A stretch of DNA of 64,000 nt from Nonomuraea typhae (lineage in GTDB: Bacteria > Actinomycetota > Actinomycetes > Streptosporangiales > Streptosporangiaceae). The position numbers were made by a program, and so were the translations under genes. Below the pieces are notes generated by a model. That model was given only the letters and a program-made list of their open reading frames with translations. It ran no database searches and was not told the origin of the DNA. The stretch's first letter is position 1, and each line of letters begins with the position of its first letter. Location: NCBI RefSeq assembly GCF_009760925.1, contig NZ_VRLV01000002.1, forward strand, positions 992,001-1,056,000, written 5' to 3'. Positions 51,584 to 60,023 of the stretch are shown piece after piece.

Positions 51584-54400
51584 CTAGCTGCAGCCGCTGG
51601 TCGAGCCGCAGCCCTCACAGACGTAGCAGCTGCCCGCCGGGCGCATCTTCGTGCCGCACGTCATGCACAGCGGCGCGTCGGCGGTGAAGCGCTGGTGGCT
51701 CTCCAGCGTCAGCTCCTTGGCCGGCTGCGCGGGCGCCTCCGGCTTGGCCGCCTCTATCGGGGCCGACTGGGCCAGGAGCTCCCGGTCCACGCTCTCCTGC
51801 AGCGGCGCCGGGTCCTCGCCACGCTGCTGCGCGGCGCGCTCGGCCGCCGAGAAGATGCCCAGGGCCGCGCGCTCGTCGTAGGGCAGGTGGTCGAGGGCCA
51901 GGCGGCGGAAGATGTAGTCCATCACCGACGTGGCCATCCGGATGTCCGGGTCGTCCGTCATGCCCGCGGGCTCGAAGCGCATGTTGACGAACTTGCTCAT
52001 GTACGTCTCGAGCGGCACGCCGTACTGCAGACCTATCGAGATCGCCACGGAGAAGGCGTCCATGACGCCCGCCAGCGTCGAACCCTGCTTGGACATCTTG
52101 AGGAAGACCTCGCCCAGACCGTCGTCCGGGTAGGACGAGGCGGTCATGTAGCCCTTGGCGCCGCCGACCGTGAACCGGGTCGTCGTGCTGGGGCGCTGGT
52201 TGGGCATGCGGCGGCGGGTCGGCCGGTTGACCTCGATGACCTTGACCTCGGGCTCCTCGGCGGCGGCCGTCTTGGCCTCCTCCTTCTTGCCCCCGGCCGA
52301 CAGCGGCTGGCCGACCTTGCAGTTGTCGCGGTAGACGGCCAGCGCCTTCAGTCCGAGCTTCCAGCCCTCCATGTAGACCTGCTCGATGTCGTCGACCGTG
52401 GCCGACTCGGGCAGGTTGACCGTCTTGGAGATGGCGCCCGACAGGAACGGCTGCGTGGCGGCCATCATGCGCACGTGGCCCATCGGCGCGATCGCGCGCT
52501 CGCCCATCGCGCAGTCGAACACCTCGTAGTGCTCCTGCTTGAGGCCGGGGGCGTCGACCACGTGGGCGTGCTCGGCGATGTACTCGACGATCGCCTCGAT
52601 CTGCTCCTGCTGGTAGCCGAGCTGCTTCAGCGCGCGCGGAATCGTCTGGTTGACGATCTGCATCGAACCGCCGCCGACGAGCTTCTTGAACTTGACCAGC
52701 GCGAGATCCGGCTCGATGCCGGTGGTGTCGCAGTCCATCATCAGGCCGATGGTGCCGGTCGGCGCCAGGAGGCTGGCCTGCGCGTTGCGGTAGCCGTTCT
52801 TCTCGCCCTGCTTGAGGCACTCCGACCACTGCTTCGACGCCTCGGCGTGGATCTTGGAGTCCATGATGCCGACCGTGCGCAGGTTGTCGTTGGCCGCCGC
52901 GTGCTTGCGCATGACGCGCTTGTGCGGCTCGGCGTTGCGGGCGTAGCCCTCATAGGCGCCGACCACGCCGGCCAGCTCCGCACTGCGGCGGTAGGAGACG
53001 CCGGTCATCAGGCTGGTGATGGCGCCGGCCACCGCGCGGCCGCCGTCGGAGTCGTAGGCGTGGCCCGTCGCCATCAGCAGCGCGCCCAGGTTGGCGTAGC
53101 CGATGCCGAGCTGGCGGTAGGCGCGGGTGGTCTCGCCGATCTTCTCGGTCGGGAAGTCGGCGAACGTGATCGAGACGTCCATCGCCGTGATGATCAGCTC
53201 GGTCAGCTTGACGAAGTTCGCGACGTCGAAGGAGTTGTCGTCCTTCAGGAACTTCAGCAGGTTGATGCTGGCCAGGTTGCAGGAGGAGTTGTCCAGGTGG
53301 ACGTACTCCGAGCACGGGTTGGAGGCGGTGATGCGGCCCGTCTCCGGGCTGGTGTGCCAGTCGTTGATCGTGTCGTCGTACTGGATGCCCGGGTCGGCGC
53401 ACTCCCACGCCGCCTGCGCCATCTTGCGGAAGAGATCCTTGGCGTCGATCTCCTCGATGACCTCGCCCGTCAGCCGGGCGCGCAGGCCGAACTTCTCGCC
53501 CTTCTCCACCGCGTGCATGAACTCGCCGGAGACGCGCACCGAGTTGTTGGCGTTCTGGTACTGCACGGACACGATGTCCTTGCCGCCCAGGTCCATGTCG
53601 AAACCGGCGTCGCGCAGGGCCCGGATCTTGTCCTCTTCGCGGGCCTTGGTCTCGATGAACTCCTCGATGTCGGGGTGATCCACGTCGAGGACGACCATCT
53701 TGGCCGCGCGCCGCGTGGCGCCGCCCGACTTGATGGTGCCCGCGCTCGCGTCCGCGCCCCGCATGAAGGAGACCGGGCCGCTGGCCGTACCGCCGCTGGA
53801 CAGAAGCTCCTTCGAGGAGCGGATGCGCGACAGGTTGATGCCCGAGCCGGAACCGCCCTTGAAGATCACGCCCTCTTCCTTGTACCACTCCAGGATCGAC
53901 TCCATCTGGTCGTCCACGGCAAGGATGAAACAGGCGCTGACCTGCTGCGGGGACTGCGTGCCCACGTTGAACCAGACCGGCGAGTTGAAGGCGAACACCT
54001 GGTGGGTGAGCGCGTACTTCAGCTCGTGGTCGAAGATCTCGGCGTCCTCGTCGGTGGCGAAGTAGCCGTGCTCCACCGCGGTCTTCGTGTACATGCCGAC
54101 GACGCGGTCGACGAGCTGCTTCAGGCTCCACTCGCGCTGCGGCGTGCCCACGGCGCCGCGGAAGTACTTGGTGGTCACGATGTTGGCCGCGTTGACCGAC
54201 CAGAACTCGGGGAACTCCACGCCCCGCTGCTCAAAGTTGATCGACCCGTCGCGCCAGTTGGTCATGACGACGTCGCGGCGCTCCCACGTGATCTCGTCAT
54301 AGGGATGCACGCCCGCCTTGGTGAAGATCCGCTTCATCTTCAGGCCCTTGCGAGGCTTCCTGCCTCCGCGCGCCTCTGAACCGCTGACCGTCTCCGTCAT
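51584..54400 (-). CDS. nrdJ: Vitamin B12-dependent (class II) ribonucleotide reductase
   Basis: The 938-residue enzyme uses adenosylcobalamin to reduce ribonucleoside diphosphates to deoxynucleotides. It has the actinobacterial NrdJ N-terminus, [20 protein letters not shown] with [16 protein letters not shown], the [20 protein letters not shown] active-site segment, [20 protein letters not shown], and a C-terminal Cys-rich tail ([20 protein letters not shown]) that reduces the active site. It starts at ATG 54400, overlapping the nrdR stop by 4 bp. It forms an operon with nrdR and is likely repressed by NrdR through the boxes upstream. Confidence 0.97.
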   Translation of the reverse strand: MTETVSGSEARGGRKPRKGLKMKRIFTKAGVHPYDEITWERRDVVMTNWRDGSINFEQRGVEFPEFWSVNAANIVTTKYFRGAVGTPQREWSLKQLVDRVVGMYTKTAVEHGYFATDEDAEIFDHELKYALTHQVFAFNSPVWFNVGTQSPQQVSACFILAVDDQMESILEWYKEEGVIFKGGSGSGINLSRIRSSKELLSSGGTASGPVSFMRGADASAGTIKSGGATRRAAKMVVLDVDHPDIEEFIETKAREEDKIRALRDAGFDMDLGGKDIVSVQYQNANNSVRVSGEFMHAVEKGEKFGLRARLTGEVIEEIDAKDLFRKMAQAAWECADPGIQYDDTINDWHTSPETGRITASNPCSEYVHLDNSSCNLASINLLKFLKDDNSFDVANFVKLTELIITAMDVSITFADFPTEKIGETTRAYRQLGIGYANLGALLMATGHAYDSDGGRAVAGAITSLMTGVSYRRSAELAGVVGAYEGYARNAEPHKRVMRKHAAANDNLRTVGIMDSKIHAEASKQWSECLKQGEKNGYRNAQASLLAPTGTIGLMMDCDTTGIEPDLALVKFKKLVGGGSMQIVNQTIPRALKQLGYQQEQIEAIVEYIAEHAHVVDAPGLKQEHYEVFDCAMGERAIAPMGHVRMMAATQPFLSGAISKTVNLPESATVDDIEQVYMEGWKLGLKALAVYRDNCKVGQPLSAGGKKEEAKTAAAEEPEVKVIEVNRPTRRRMPNQRPSTTTRFTVGGAKGYMTASSYPDDGLGEVFLKMSKQGSTLAGVMDAFSVAISIGLQYGVPLETYMSKFVNMRFEPAGMTDDPDIRMATSVMDYIFRRLALDHLPYDERAALGIFSAAERAAQQRGEDPAPLQESVDRELLAQSAPIEAAKPEAPAQPAKELTLESHQRFTADAPLCMTCGTKMRPAGSCYVCEGCGSTSGCS

Positions 54401-54852
54401 GACTCCCCCTTCTCCGCCTTCAACTGTTCGATCTCGGCCTCGAAGTCCGCCAGGCTCTCGAAACCGCGATATACCGATGCGAACCGCAGGTACGCCACCT
54501 CGTCCAGCTCCCGCAACGGGCCCAGGATCGCCAGCCCCACCTCGTTGGAGGGGATCTCCGCCGCGCCCCTGGCCCGGATGGCCTCCTCGACCCGCTGCCC
54601 CAGCTGGGCCAGCGAATCCTCCGTCACCGGCCTGCCCTGGCAGGCCCGCCGTACGCCCGCGACGACCTTGTCCCGCGAGAAGGGCTCGGTCACCCCGCTA
54701 CGCTTGCTCACCATCAGCAGGACCGTCTCCTGGGTGGTGAACCTGCGCCCGCACTCCGGACAGGTACGGCGGCGCCGGATGGCCGCGCCGTCGTCCGTGG
54801 AACGGCTGTCGATGACCCTCGTGTCGGGGTGGCGACAGAACGGACAGTGCAC
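54397..54852 (-). CDS. nrdR: Ribonucleotide reductase repressor NrdR
   Basis: This 151-residue regulator starts at GTG 54852 with GGAGG 10 nt upstream and reads [17 protein letters not shown]. The zinc ribbon CPFC...[13 protein letters not shown] and the following ATP-cone domain ([20 protein letters not shown]) are complete. NrdR senses dNTP/ATP and represses ribonucleotide reductase genes. It is the first gene of the nrdRJ operon. A longer frame to 55014 lacks homology. Confidence 0.97.
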   Translation of the reverse strand: MHCPFCRHPDTRVIDSRSTDDGAAIRRRRTCPECGRRFTTQETVLLMVSKRSGVTEPFSRDKVVAGVRRACQGRPVTEDSLAQLGQRVEEAIRARGAAEIPSNEVGLAILGPLRELDEVAYLRFASVYRGFESLADFEAEIEQLKAEKGES

Positions 54853-54958
54853 GCTGCTTTCGCCTCCTCGAACGTCCGCGTAAAGCGGTTGTCCCCGTAC
54901 GCTCGCGCACACCCCACGGCTGACCATGGAGCAGTCACGGAAACACAAGGTGTGGTGA

Positions 54959-54989
54959 ACTACATCGGTGTAACTACTAGATGTTGTGG
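54959..54989 (-). promoter_or_regulatory. Candidate pair of NrdR boxes upstream of nrdR
   Basis: Two adjacent related segments, ACTACATCGGTGTA (54959-54972) and ACTACTAGATGTTGTGG (54973-54989), resemble the actinobacterial NrdR box pattern in which ACTAC-like ends flank a T/A-rich core. They lie about 107-137 bp upstream of the nrdR start. Two tandem boxes at helical spacing are typical of NrdR-regulated promoters. Confidence 0.5.
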
Positions 54990-55570
54990 TCCAACCGTAG
55001 AAGCGCGGGACCATGAACGCAAGTTGGCGACGCGCTTCCGGCCGAAGTCGCTGATCAGCGCGGTGATGGGTGTTCCAGCCGGGCGTGTCGCGGTCAACAA
55101 CCTGGGGATGTGGAGTGTTCCCGTGGTTGTTTTCGCAGGTGGAGTGGGGTTTGCCGGCGAGGCTTGTCGATCTTGATTGGGTGCGGGAAGCCCTTGTGCG
55201 GCGGGGGTTTCCGTGGTTCTCCCGGGGTTTCTGAGGGGCTCAGGGCGTGGGGGGTTCGTGGGGCTCCGGGGAGTGCTGTGGCGCTGTCCGCGGGCAGTGG
55301 CTTTTTGGTACGGCCGGCGGGTGCGAGGCCCTCCCGGACGGCGTTGGCCGGCGGCCGGGGGTGGCTCGTAGGTGAAGGCGGCACGGCCGGAAGTACCGAC
55401 CGGAACGGCGCAAGGCCGGACCCGCGAGACGCGAGGCCCGGCCGGTGAGCGCCGGAGCAGGTGCCCGGCCGGCGAGTGCCGGAACAGGTGCCCGGCCGGC
55501 GAGTGCCGGAGCAGGCGCCCGCCAGTGAGTGCCGACCGCCGAACGAGCGGACGCTTATCCCGCGGCCGGA
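54990..55570. other. Intergenic region without a convincing gene
   Basis: This stretch lies between the nrdR promoter and the end of the LysM gene. Several frames are open on both strands but none shows a ribosome site, domain or natural composition. The first half is moderately GC-rich with T-rich patches; the second half contains the repeat at 55442-55530. No hairpin or RNA gene is convincing. Confidence 0.6.
55442..55530. repeat. About 27-bp tandem repeat, three copies
   Basis: Three to four copies of a unit containing GCCCGGCCGGCGAGTGCCGG lie in the gap after the LysM gene. The copies differ at a few positions. It is outside any supported gene. Confidence 0.75.
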
Positions 55571-57325
55571 TCAGCGATCGGACGGGATGTAGAGCTTGGT
55601 CCCGGGCCGGATCAGGGAACTCCGCAGCCCGTTCAGCCGCATGATCTCGTCCGCCACCGCGGTGGCGTCGTCAGCAGGCGAGACGGCGTCGGCGATGGTC
55701 CACAAGGTGTCGCCCGGCCCGACCACCACCCAGGGCAGCCCCGCATGACTGGGCACGGGCTGCCCCACGGACGCCAGGCTCACCGCCCGCGTCCCGAGCC
55801 AGAAGCCGCCCAGGGCCAAGGCCGCCACGACAACCACCAACGCCGCCCTGCCGCGCCGCGTCAGCCGTACCGGAGGCCGCGGCCGACCAACCCGCTCCCC
55901 ACGCCCACCAACCCCGCGCCGCCCGGCCTTACGCTCCCCAACCCCGCGCCGCCCGGCCTTACGCTCCCCAACCCCGCGCCGCCCGGCCTTACGCTCCCCA
56001 ACCCCGCGCCGCCCGGCCTTACGCTCCCCAACCCCGCGCCGCCCGGCCTTACGCATCCCAGCTCGGCGAGCCTCAGGTTCTTGCCTCCCAGCCCCGTGCA
56101 CCTCAGACCGGCCAACCTCGGACTCCCGGGCCCTGGCCCCACGCATCGCGGCGCCACGGACCCCAGACTCCTGCCTTCCGGACCCGCGCTTTCCGGACGG
56201 ACGCCCCTCAGACTGGCCGCGCTCCGATCCGCGCCCGCCAGCCTGTGAGCGCCGCCCGCCCGGCCGGGTGTCCGCCACTCCGACGTCCCCGGGAGCCCCC
56301 GCAGCCCCGGCGACACCTCCCGTGGCGATCTGCCCGACCGAAGCTCTGCGCCGGCCGCTGCCCTCCTCCGCAGACGGCCCCGCCTGGGTGTAGGGGCCCG
56401 CCTGGGTGTAGGGGTCCGCCTCCGCATAGGACCTCGCGTTCGCGTACGGCCCCGCCTCCGCATACGGCCCCGCGTTCGCGTACGGGCCCGCCTCCGCGGA
56501 AGGCCCCACGTTCGCGTACGACTCCGTATTCGTGGACGGCGACCCCGTATTGCCACGCGAAGCCGCCCCGCACCCCGCGCCGCTGTCTGCGCGTGAGCGC
56601 GCGTTGGGCTGAGAGTTCGCATGGTCCCGAGGGGCAGGCGTGTGATCCCGAGAGTCCGATTCCGTTTCGGGACGCGGCGGTGGGACCAGCCAGAGGGTCG
56701 GACCGCCCGGACGGCCGCGACGTACGCGGACGGGACGTGAGCCCTGCCCGCCCGCGTGCGCCACGACCCGCTCGTTGCCCTCCCCGGAAACCGGGCCACC
56801 ATCCTCCGGACCCGTACGCCGTGTCCCCGCCACACCAACCTCCCCGCACCCGGAGGCACCGGTGTCCGAGCGCCGCCGCGCCGTACGCGCACCGACGTCA
56901 CCGCGAACCGAGCCGTCACCGCGAACCGAGCCGTCACCGCGGACAGAGCCGTCACCGCGAACTGAGCCATCCCGACGGGCTGAGCCATCACCGCGGGCCG
57001 GGCTATCCCCGTGCGTCGGGACGTTCCTGCGGGCCGGGACATCCCTACCAGCCGGGGCGTCCCCGCCAGGCGAGGCGTCCGCGCGTGGCGAACGGCGTCG
57101 GCCCGGGCGGCCTGTGGTCTCCCCGTGTGCAGGGGCGTCGCTGTTCGAACGCCGTGCCGGGCGATCCCGGTGAGGGGCGGCGTCGGTGTTCGAACGCTGC
57201 CCCCCGGCGGCGTTCGAACGGGTGTTGCCGGCGGCACGCCGGGACCCGGCCAGGACGATGTCGGCGATCAGGGTGAGCCCCTGGACGTCGTCGCTGGTCG
57301 GCTGTGTGGTTGTGGTCGCTCGCAC
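55571..57325 (-). CDS. LysM protein with greatly expanded repetitive linker
   Basis: The frame encodes 584 residues from GTG 57325 ([20 protein letters not shown]). The C-terminal 100 residues are the usual actinobacterial LysM protein next to lexA: a membrane helix ([19 protein letters not shown]) and the LysM domain [20 protein letters not shown] ... [17 protein letters not shown], which binds peptidoglycan outside. The preceding 400-plus residues are low complexity with three repeat arrays: GDGSVR hexads, PYANA/PYAEA hexads, and [10 protein letters not shown] decads. Typical relatives are only 100-200 residues long, so either the linker has expanded or the true start is internal. Confidence 0.65.
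   Translation of the reverse strand: MRATTTTQPTSDDVQGLTLIADIVLAGSRRAAGNTRSNAAGGQRSNTDAAPHRDRPARRSNSDAPAHGETTGRPGRRRSPRADASPGGDAPAGRDVPARRNVPTHGDSPARGDGSARRDGSVRGDGSVRGDGSVRGDGSVRGDVGARTARRRSDTGASGCGEVGVAGTRRTGPEDGGPVSGEGNERVVAHAGGQGSRPVRVRRGRPGGPTLWLVPPPRPETESDSRDHTPAPRDHANSQPNARSRADSGAGCGAASRGNTGSPSTNTESYANVGPSAEAGPYANAGPYAEAGPYANARSYAEADPYTQAGPYTQAGPSAEEGSGRRRASVGQIATGGVAGAAGAPGDVGVADTRPGGRRSQAGGRGSERGQSEGRPSGKRGSGRQESGVRGAAMRGARARESEVGRSEVHGAGRQEPEARRAGMRKAGRRGVGERKAGRRGVGERKAGRRGVGERKAGRRGVGERKAGRRGVGGRGERVGRPRPPVRLTRRGRAALVVVVAALALGGFWLGTRAVSLASVGQPVPSHAGLPWVVVGPGDTLWTIADAVSPADDATAVADEIMRLNGLRSSLIRPGTKLYIPSDR
55911..56054 (-). repeat. 30-bp perfect tandem repeat (4.8 copies) in the LysM gene
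   Basis: The 30-bp unit begins ACCCCGCGCCGCCCGGCCTT on the plus strand. It repeats four full times without change and then partly. On the coding strand it gives the decapeptide [10 protein letters not shown]. Perfect copies suggest recent expansion. No spacers exist, so it is not a CRISPR array. Confidence 0.9.
56380..56525 (-). repeat. 18-bp tandem repeat encoding PYA hexapeptides in the LysM gene
   Basis: Around eight 18-bp units alternate between two variants and encode [GD]PYANA, [GD]PYAEA and PYTQA hexads. They are less uniform than the 30-bp array and thus probably older. Confidence 0.75.
56896..57007 (-). repeat. 18-bp tandem repeat encoding GDGSVR hexapeptides in the LysM gene
   Basis: Four nearly identical 18-bp units (CGTCACCGCGAACCGAGC on the plus strand) run from 56896 to 56968, then two degenerate ones follow. 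They encode the GDGSVR hexads. Confidence 0.75.
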
Positions 57326-57448
57326 GATTGGCCTCCCGCCCCTGTGGCCTCCACAAAAGGCCCAATAAAGATCGGCAAATCGAACACGGTGTCGATCGAA
57401 CTCCCGTACGATGTTGTACACCACGCTGGCGACATTTTCGAGGAAGAC

Positions 57449-57464
57449 TCGAACAATTGTTTGA
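57449..57464 (+). promoter_or_regulatory. SOS box (LexA operator)
   Basis: TCGAACAATTGTTTGA is a 16-bp actinobacterial SOS box (consensus TCGAAC-N4-GTTCGA) with one mismatch. It lies in the 237-bp gap between the divergent LysM and lexA genes, 99 bp upstream of the lexA ATG, so LexA should autoregulate. Confidence 0.85.
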
Positions 57465-57562
57465 GGATGATCTTCGACGGCGATATCGTCGCTGTGTGCG
57501 ACATGAAGACCACAGGCCGGCAGGCCCGCCGGAGAGGCGGTCCACCGGGCGAGGAGGAGAGC

Positions 57563-58270
57563 ATGAGCGAGCGGGATGACGCAAACGGGGTCAGCGACCT
57601 CGCGGTGCGCCGGCGTGACTCCCTGGGGCTGACCCCACGGCAGCGCAAGATCCTCGAGGTGATCCGCGACTCCGTCCAGCAGCGCGGTTATCCCCCGTCC
57701 ATGCGGGAGATCGGCGAGGCCGTCCAGCTGACCAGCACGTCCAGCGTGTCGCACCAACTGACGGCCTTGCAGCGCAAGGGCTACCTGCGCCGTGACCCCC
57801 ACCGTCCGCGCGCTCTGGAGGTGCGGCTGCCGGGCGAGCCCGTGCTGTGGGTGGACCCCGACGCCACCGACGAGGAGCCGTCGGTCAGCAGGCCGACGGC
57901 GGCGTACGTCCCGCTGGTCGGCCGGATCGCCGCCGGTGGCCCGATCTTGGCCGAGGAGAGCGTGGAGGACGTCTTCGCCCTGCCCAAGCAGCTGGTCGGT
58001 GAAGGCACGCTCTTCCTGCTCCAGGTCACCGGTGACTCGATGATCGAGGCCGCGATCGCCGACGGCGACTGGGTCGTGGTGCGGCAGCAGCCGGTCGCGG
58101 AGAGCGGTGACATCGTGGCCGCCATGATCGACGGCGAGGCCACGGTGAAGACGTTCAAGCGCAAGGACGGGCACATCTGGCTGGTCCCCCACAACTCCAA
58201 CTACGACCCGATCCCCGGTGACGAGGCGAGCGTCCTGGGCAAGGTCGTCGCGGTGCTCCGCCGCCTCTGA
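57563..58270 (+). CDS. lexA: SOS response repressor and autoprotease LexA
   Basis: The 235-residue repressor has an N-terminal winged helix ([35 protein letters not shown]), an Ala124-Gly125 cleavage site in RIAAGGP, and the S24 catalytic Ser159 in VTGDSM with Lys196 in ATVKTFKR. It starts at ATG 57563 with GGAGGAG 4 nt upstream. The frame is open for 550 bp further upstream, but that part overlaps the SOS box and the antisense LysM gene. It is divergent from LysM, as in most actinobacteria. A terminator follows. Confidence 0.97.
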   Translation: MSERDDANGVSDLAVRRRDSLGLTPRQRKILEVIRDSVQQRGYPPSMREIGEAVQLTSTSSVSHQLTALQRKGYLRRDPHRPRALEVRLPGEPVLWVDPDATDEEPSVSRPTAAYVPLVGRIAAGGPILAEESVEDVFALPKQLVGEGTLFLLQVTGDSMIEAAIADGDWVVVRQQPVAESGDIVAAMIDGEATVKTFKRKDGHIWLVPHNSNYDPIPGDEASVLGKVVAVLRRL

Positions 58271-58282
58271 CGCCCCACGCCC

Positions 58283-58312
58283 TGCCCGGCGCCCACACCC
58301 AGGCGCCGGGCA
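58283..58312 (+). terminator. Hairpin terminator after lexA
   Basis: A perfect 11-bp stem, TGCCCGGCGCC (58283-58293) with its complement (58302-58312), and an 8-nt loop, 13 bp past the lexA stop. No U-tract is present, as expected for high-GC actinobacteria. Confidence 0.8.
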
Positions 58313-58802
58313 CGCACGGGAGCGCGTCTCCTGCGCACATAGGGCCCTTTGGGGGTGGTGGTTCCTGCCTGCGCACAAGCCTCTGGGTGGTGCGTGCCTG
58401 CGCACAAGCGCTGGCGGTCAGGTACGGCGGCGCGGGTGGCACACGAGCCATTGCGAGACCACAGGATGCGCTGGCCCGAGGACCAAGCAGGCGTCACACG
58501 AGCGGATAGCCAGGTCGCGGGATCCGCCAACCGGGGGACAAAGCAGACATCGCAGGAGCGCATGGTCAGCCCACGGGATGTGCCAACCCGAGGTCGGGCG
58601 CGAGGGCGGGCTAACGCGAGGGCGGGCTTGCGCGAGGGTGGCACTGCCCGCTTGCGCGAGGGTGGCATTACCAGGAGGCCGGCCAATGTGGCGGCGGGCT
58701 GGAGCCGGGTTGTGAATGTGAGCGTAAGTCGGGCACGGCCCCATGCTGAAGTCCTGAAAAATCCAGCTAACGCCATCCAGATCTACCAAAATCCGGTCAA
58801 AC
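58313..58802. other. Intergenic region with degenerate repeats, no convincing gene
   Basis: No frame in this stretch has a plausible start, domain or codon pattern. It holds two near copies of TGCCTGCGCACAAGC (around 58365-58410) and a GCGCGAGGG-type array at 58599-58670. It looks like non-coding sequence or the remains of an old gene. Confidence 0.5.
58599..58670. repeat. Degenerate GCGCGAGGGYGG tandem repeat
   Basis: Four copies of a 13-20-bp unit with core GCGAGGG(C/T)GG occur in the gap between lexA and the MalY gene. No function is apparent. Confidence 0.6.
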
Positions 58803-58808
58803 TACAAT
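58803..58808 (+). promoter_or_regulatory. -10 element of a leaderless promoter for the MalY-type gene
   Basis: TACAAT is a near-perfect -10 hexamer and ends 7 nt before the GTG at 58815, the spacing for an mRNA whose first base is the start codon. No good -35 is seen at 17-18 bp upstream. Confidence 0.5.
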
Positions 58809-58814
58809 GACCCG

Positions 58815-59894
58815 GTGAAGCGCGATGGATTGAAGTGGACCCGCGTGGCCCCGGGGGTGATCCCCGCCTGGGTGGCGGACATGGACCTGCCCACCGCACC
58901 GGCCGTCGTGGAGGCCCTGAAGGCGCGAGCCGAAGGCGATCTCGGTTACCCCACCTGGCTGGACAGCTATCAGGCGGGCCCCATCTCCGAGGCGTTCGGG
59001 GAGCGCATGGCCGCCCGTTACGACTGGACCCCGGACATCGGGCACTGCCGTACCTACAGCGACATCAACCAGGCCCTCCAAGTCTTCCTGCACATCTGGA
59101 CCAAGCCGGGCGACGGGGTGGCGCTCCACACCCCGGCCTATCACCCGTTTCTGGGCACCCTCGCCACCATGGACCGGCCGCTGCACCCCATCCAACTGGA
59201 GCCGGACGGCGAGTCGTGGGGGTGCGAGGTGCCCGATCTATCCGGGTGCAAGGTCCTGTTGCTGGTCAACCCGCACAACCCGACCGGCAGGGTCTTCACC
59301 CGCCAGGAGCTCGAACTGCTGGCCGAGCACGCCGAGCGGCACGACCTGCTGGTGTTGTCGGACGAGATCCACGCCGACCTGACCTACGCCCCCCACCGGC
59401 ACATCCCGTTCGCCACGATCCTCCCGGACCGCACCGTCACCCTCACCTCCGCCACCAAGGCGTTCAACCTGGGCGGCATCCGCTGCTCGATCGCCCACGT
59501 GGGCAGTCCGGCGGCCCGCAAGGCGCTGGAGGAGCAACCGCCCTTCCTGTACGGCTCGGCCGGTGTGTTCGGCGTCGAGGCCACGGTGGCCGCCTGGCGA
59601 CACGGCGACGCGTGGCTGGAGCAGACCCTGGCCCTGCTCGACCGCAACCGGTCGGCGCTGGCCGCCCGGCTGCCCGCAACCGTCCGCTACCGGATCCCCG
59701 AGGCCACCTACCTGGCCTGGCTGGACGTGGGCCGTCCCGGCCTGGCCGAGGTGCTGGAACGCGAGGCCAAGGTGCTGCTGAACGACGGCGCCCTCTTCGG
59801 CCCCGGCGGCGACGAGTACGTACGGCTCAACTTCGCCACGACGGAGGCCACGCTCACCGAGATCCTCGACCGCCTCGTCCCAGCCCTGTCCTAA
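58815..59894 (+). CDS. MalY/PatB family PLP-dependent aminotransferase or C-S lyase
   Basis: These 359 residues show the fold-type I PLP enzyme pattern: VIPAWVADMDLP near the N-terminus (family hallmark), the NPHNPTG motif (152-158), the Asp183-Glu184 pair (LSDEIHADL), and the PLP lysine Lys215 in TSATKAFNLGG. Relatives include cystathionine beta-lyases and the MalY regulator. No maltose or Met genes are nearby, so the substrate is open. GTG 58815 is directly behind a leaderless promoter. It ends before a hexanucleotide repeat and a bidirectional terminator. Confidence 0.9.
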   Translation: MKRDGLKWTRVAPGVIPAWVADMDLPTAPAVVEALKARAEGDLGYPTWLDSYQAGPISEAFGERMAARYDWTPDIGHCRTYSDINQALQVFLHIWTKPGDGVALHTPAYHPFLGTLATMDRPLHPIQLEPDGESWGCEVPDLSGCKVLLLVNPHNPTGRVFTRQELELLAEHAERHDLLVLSDEIHADLTYAPHRHIPFATILPDRTVTLTSATKAFNLGGIRCSIAHVGSPAARKALEEQPPFLYGSAGVFGVEATVAAWRHGDAWLEQTLALLDRNRSALAARLPATVRYRIPEATYLAWLDVGRPGLAEVLEREAKVLLNDGALFGPGGDEYVRLNFATTEATLTEILDRLVPALS

Positions 59895-59984
59895 AACGGA
59901 ACCGGAAACGGAAACGGAAACGGGAACGGGAACGGAACCGGCACCGGCACCGGCACCGGAAACGGAAACGGAAACGGAAACGGA
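59894..59984. repeat. Hexanucleotide tandem repeat between convergent genes
   Basis: About 90 bp of 6-bp units (GGAAAC/GGAACG types, then three GGCACC units, then GGAAAC again) directly follow the MalY-type gene stop. It is an imperfect microsatellite prone to slippage, and lies just before the terminator stem. Confidence 0.9.
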
Positions 59985-60012
59985 CGGCCCGCCCCCGGAA
60001 GGAGGCGGGCCG
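59985..60012. terminator. Bidirectional terminator between the MalY gene and the tricorn gene
   Basis: The 9-bp perfect stem CGGCCCGCC (59985-59993) pairs with 60004-60012, with a 10-nt loop. It is between the convergent genes (stop at 59894 and stop at 60024) and can serve both. Confidence 0.75.
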
Positions 60013-60023
60013 GTGATCACCCG

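Noticed and set aside
55372..55644. 90-residue frame with GECRSR repeats
   Set aside because: It only translates the 27-bp repeat and overlaps the end of the LysM gene; no ribosome site and unnatural Cys/Arg composition.
55911..56054. 30-bp repeat array considered as CRISPR
   Set aside because: Units are directly adjacent with no spacers and lie in frame in a coding gene.
58218..58715. Open frames in the gap after lexA
   Set aside because: They overlap the lexA tail or contain only degenerate repeats; no start or family match.
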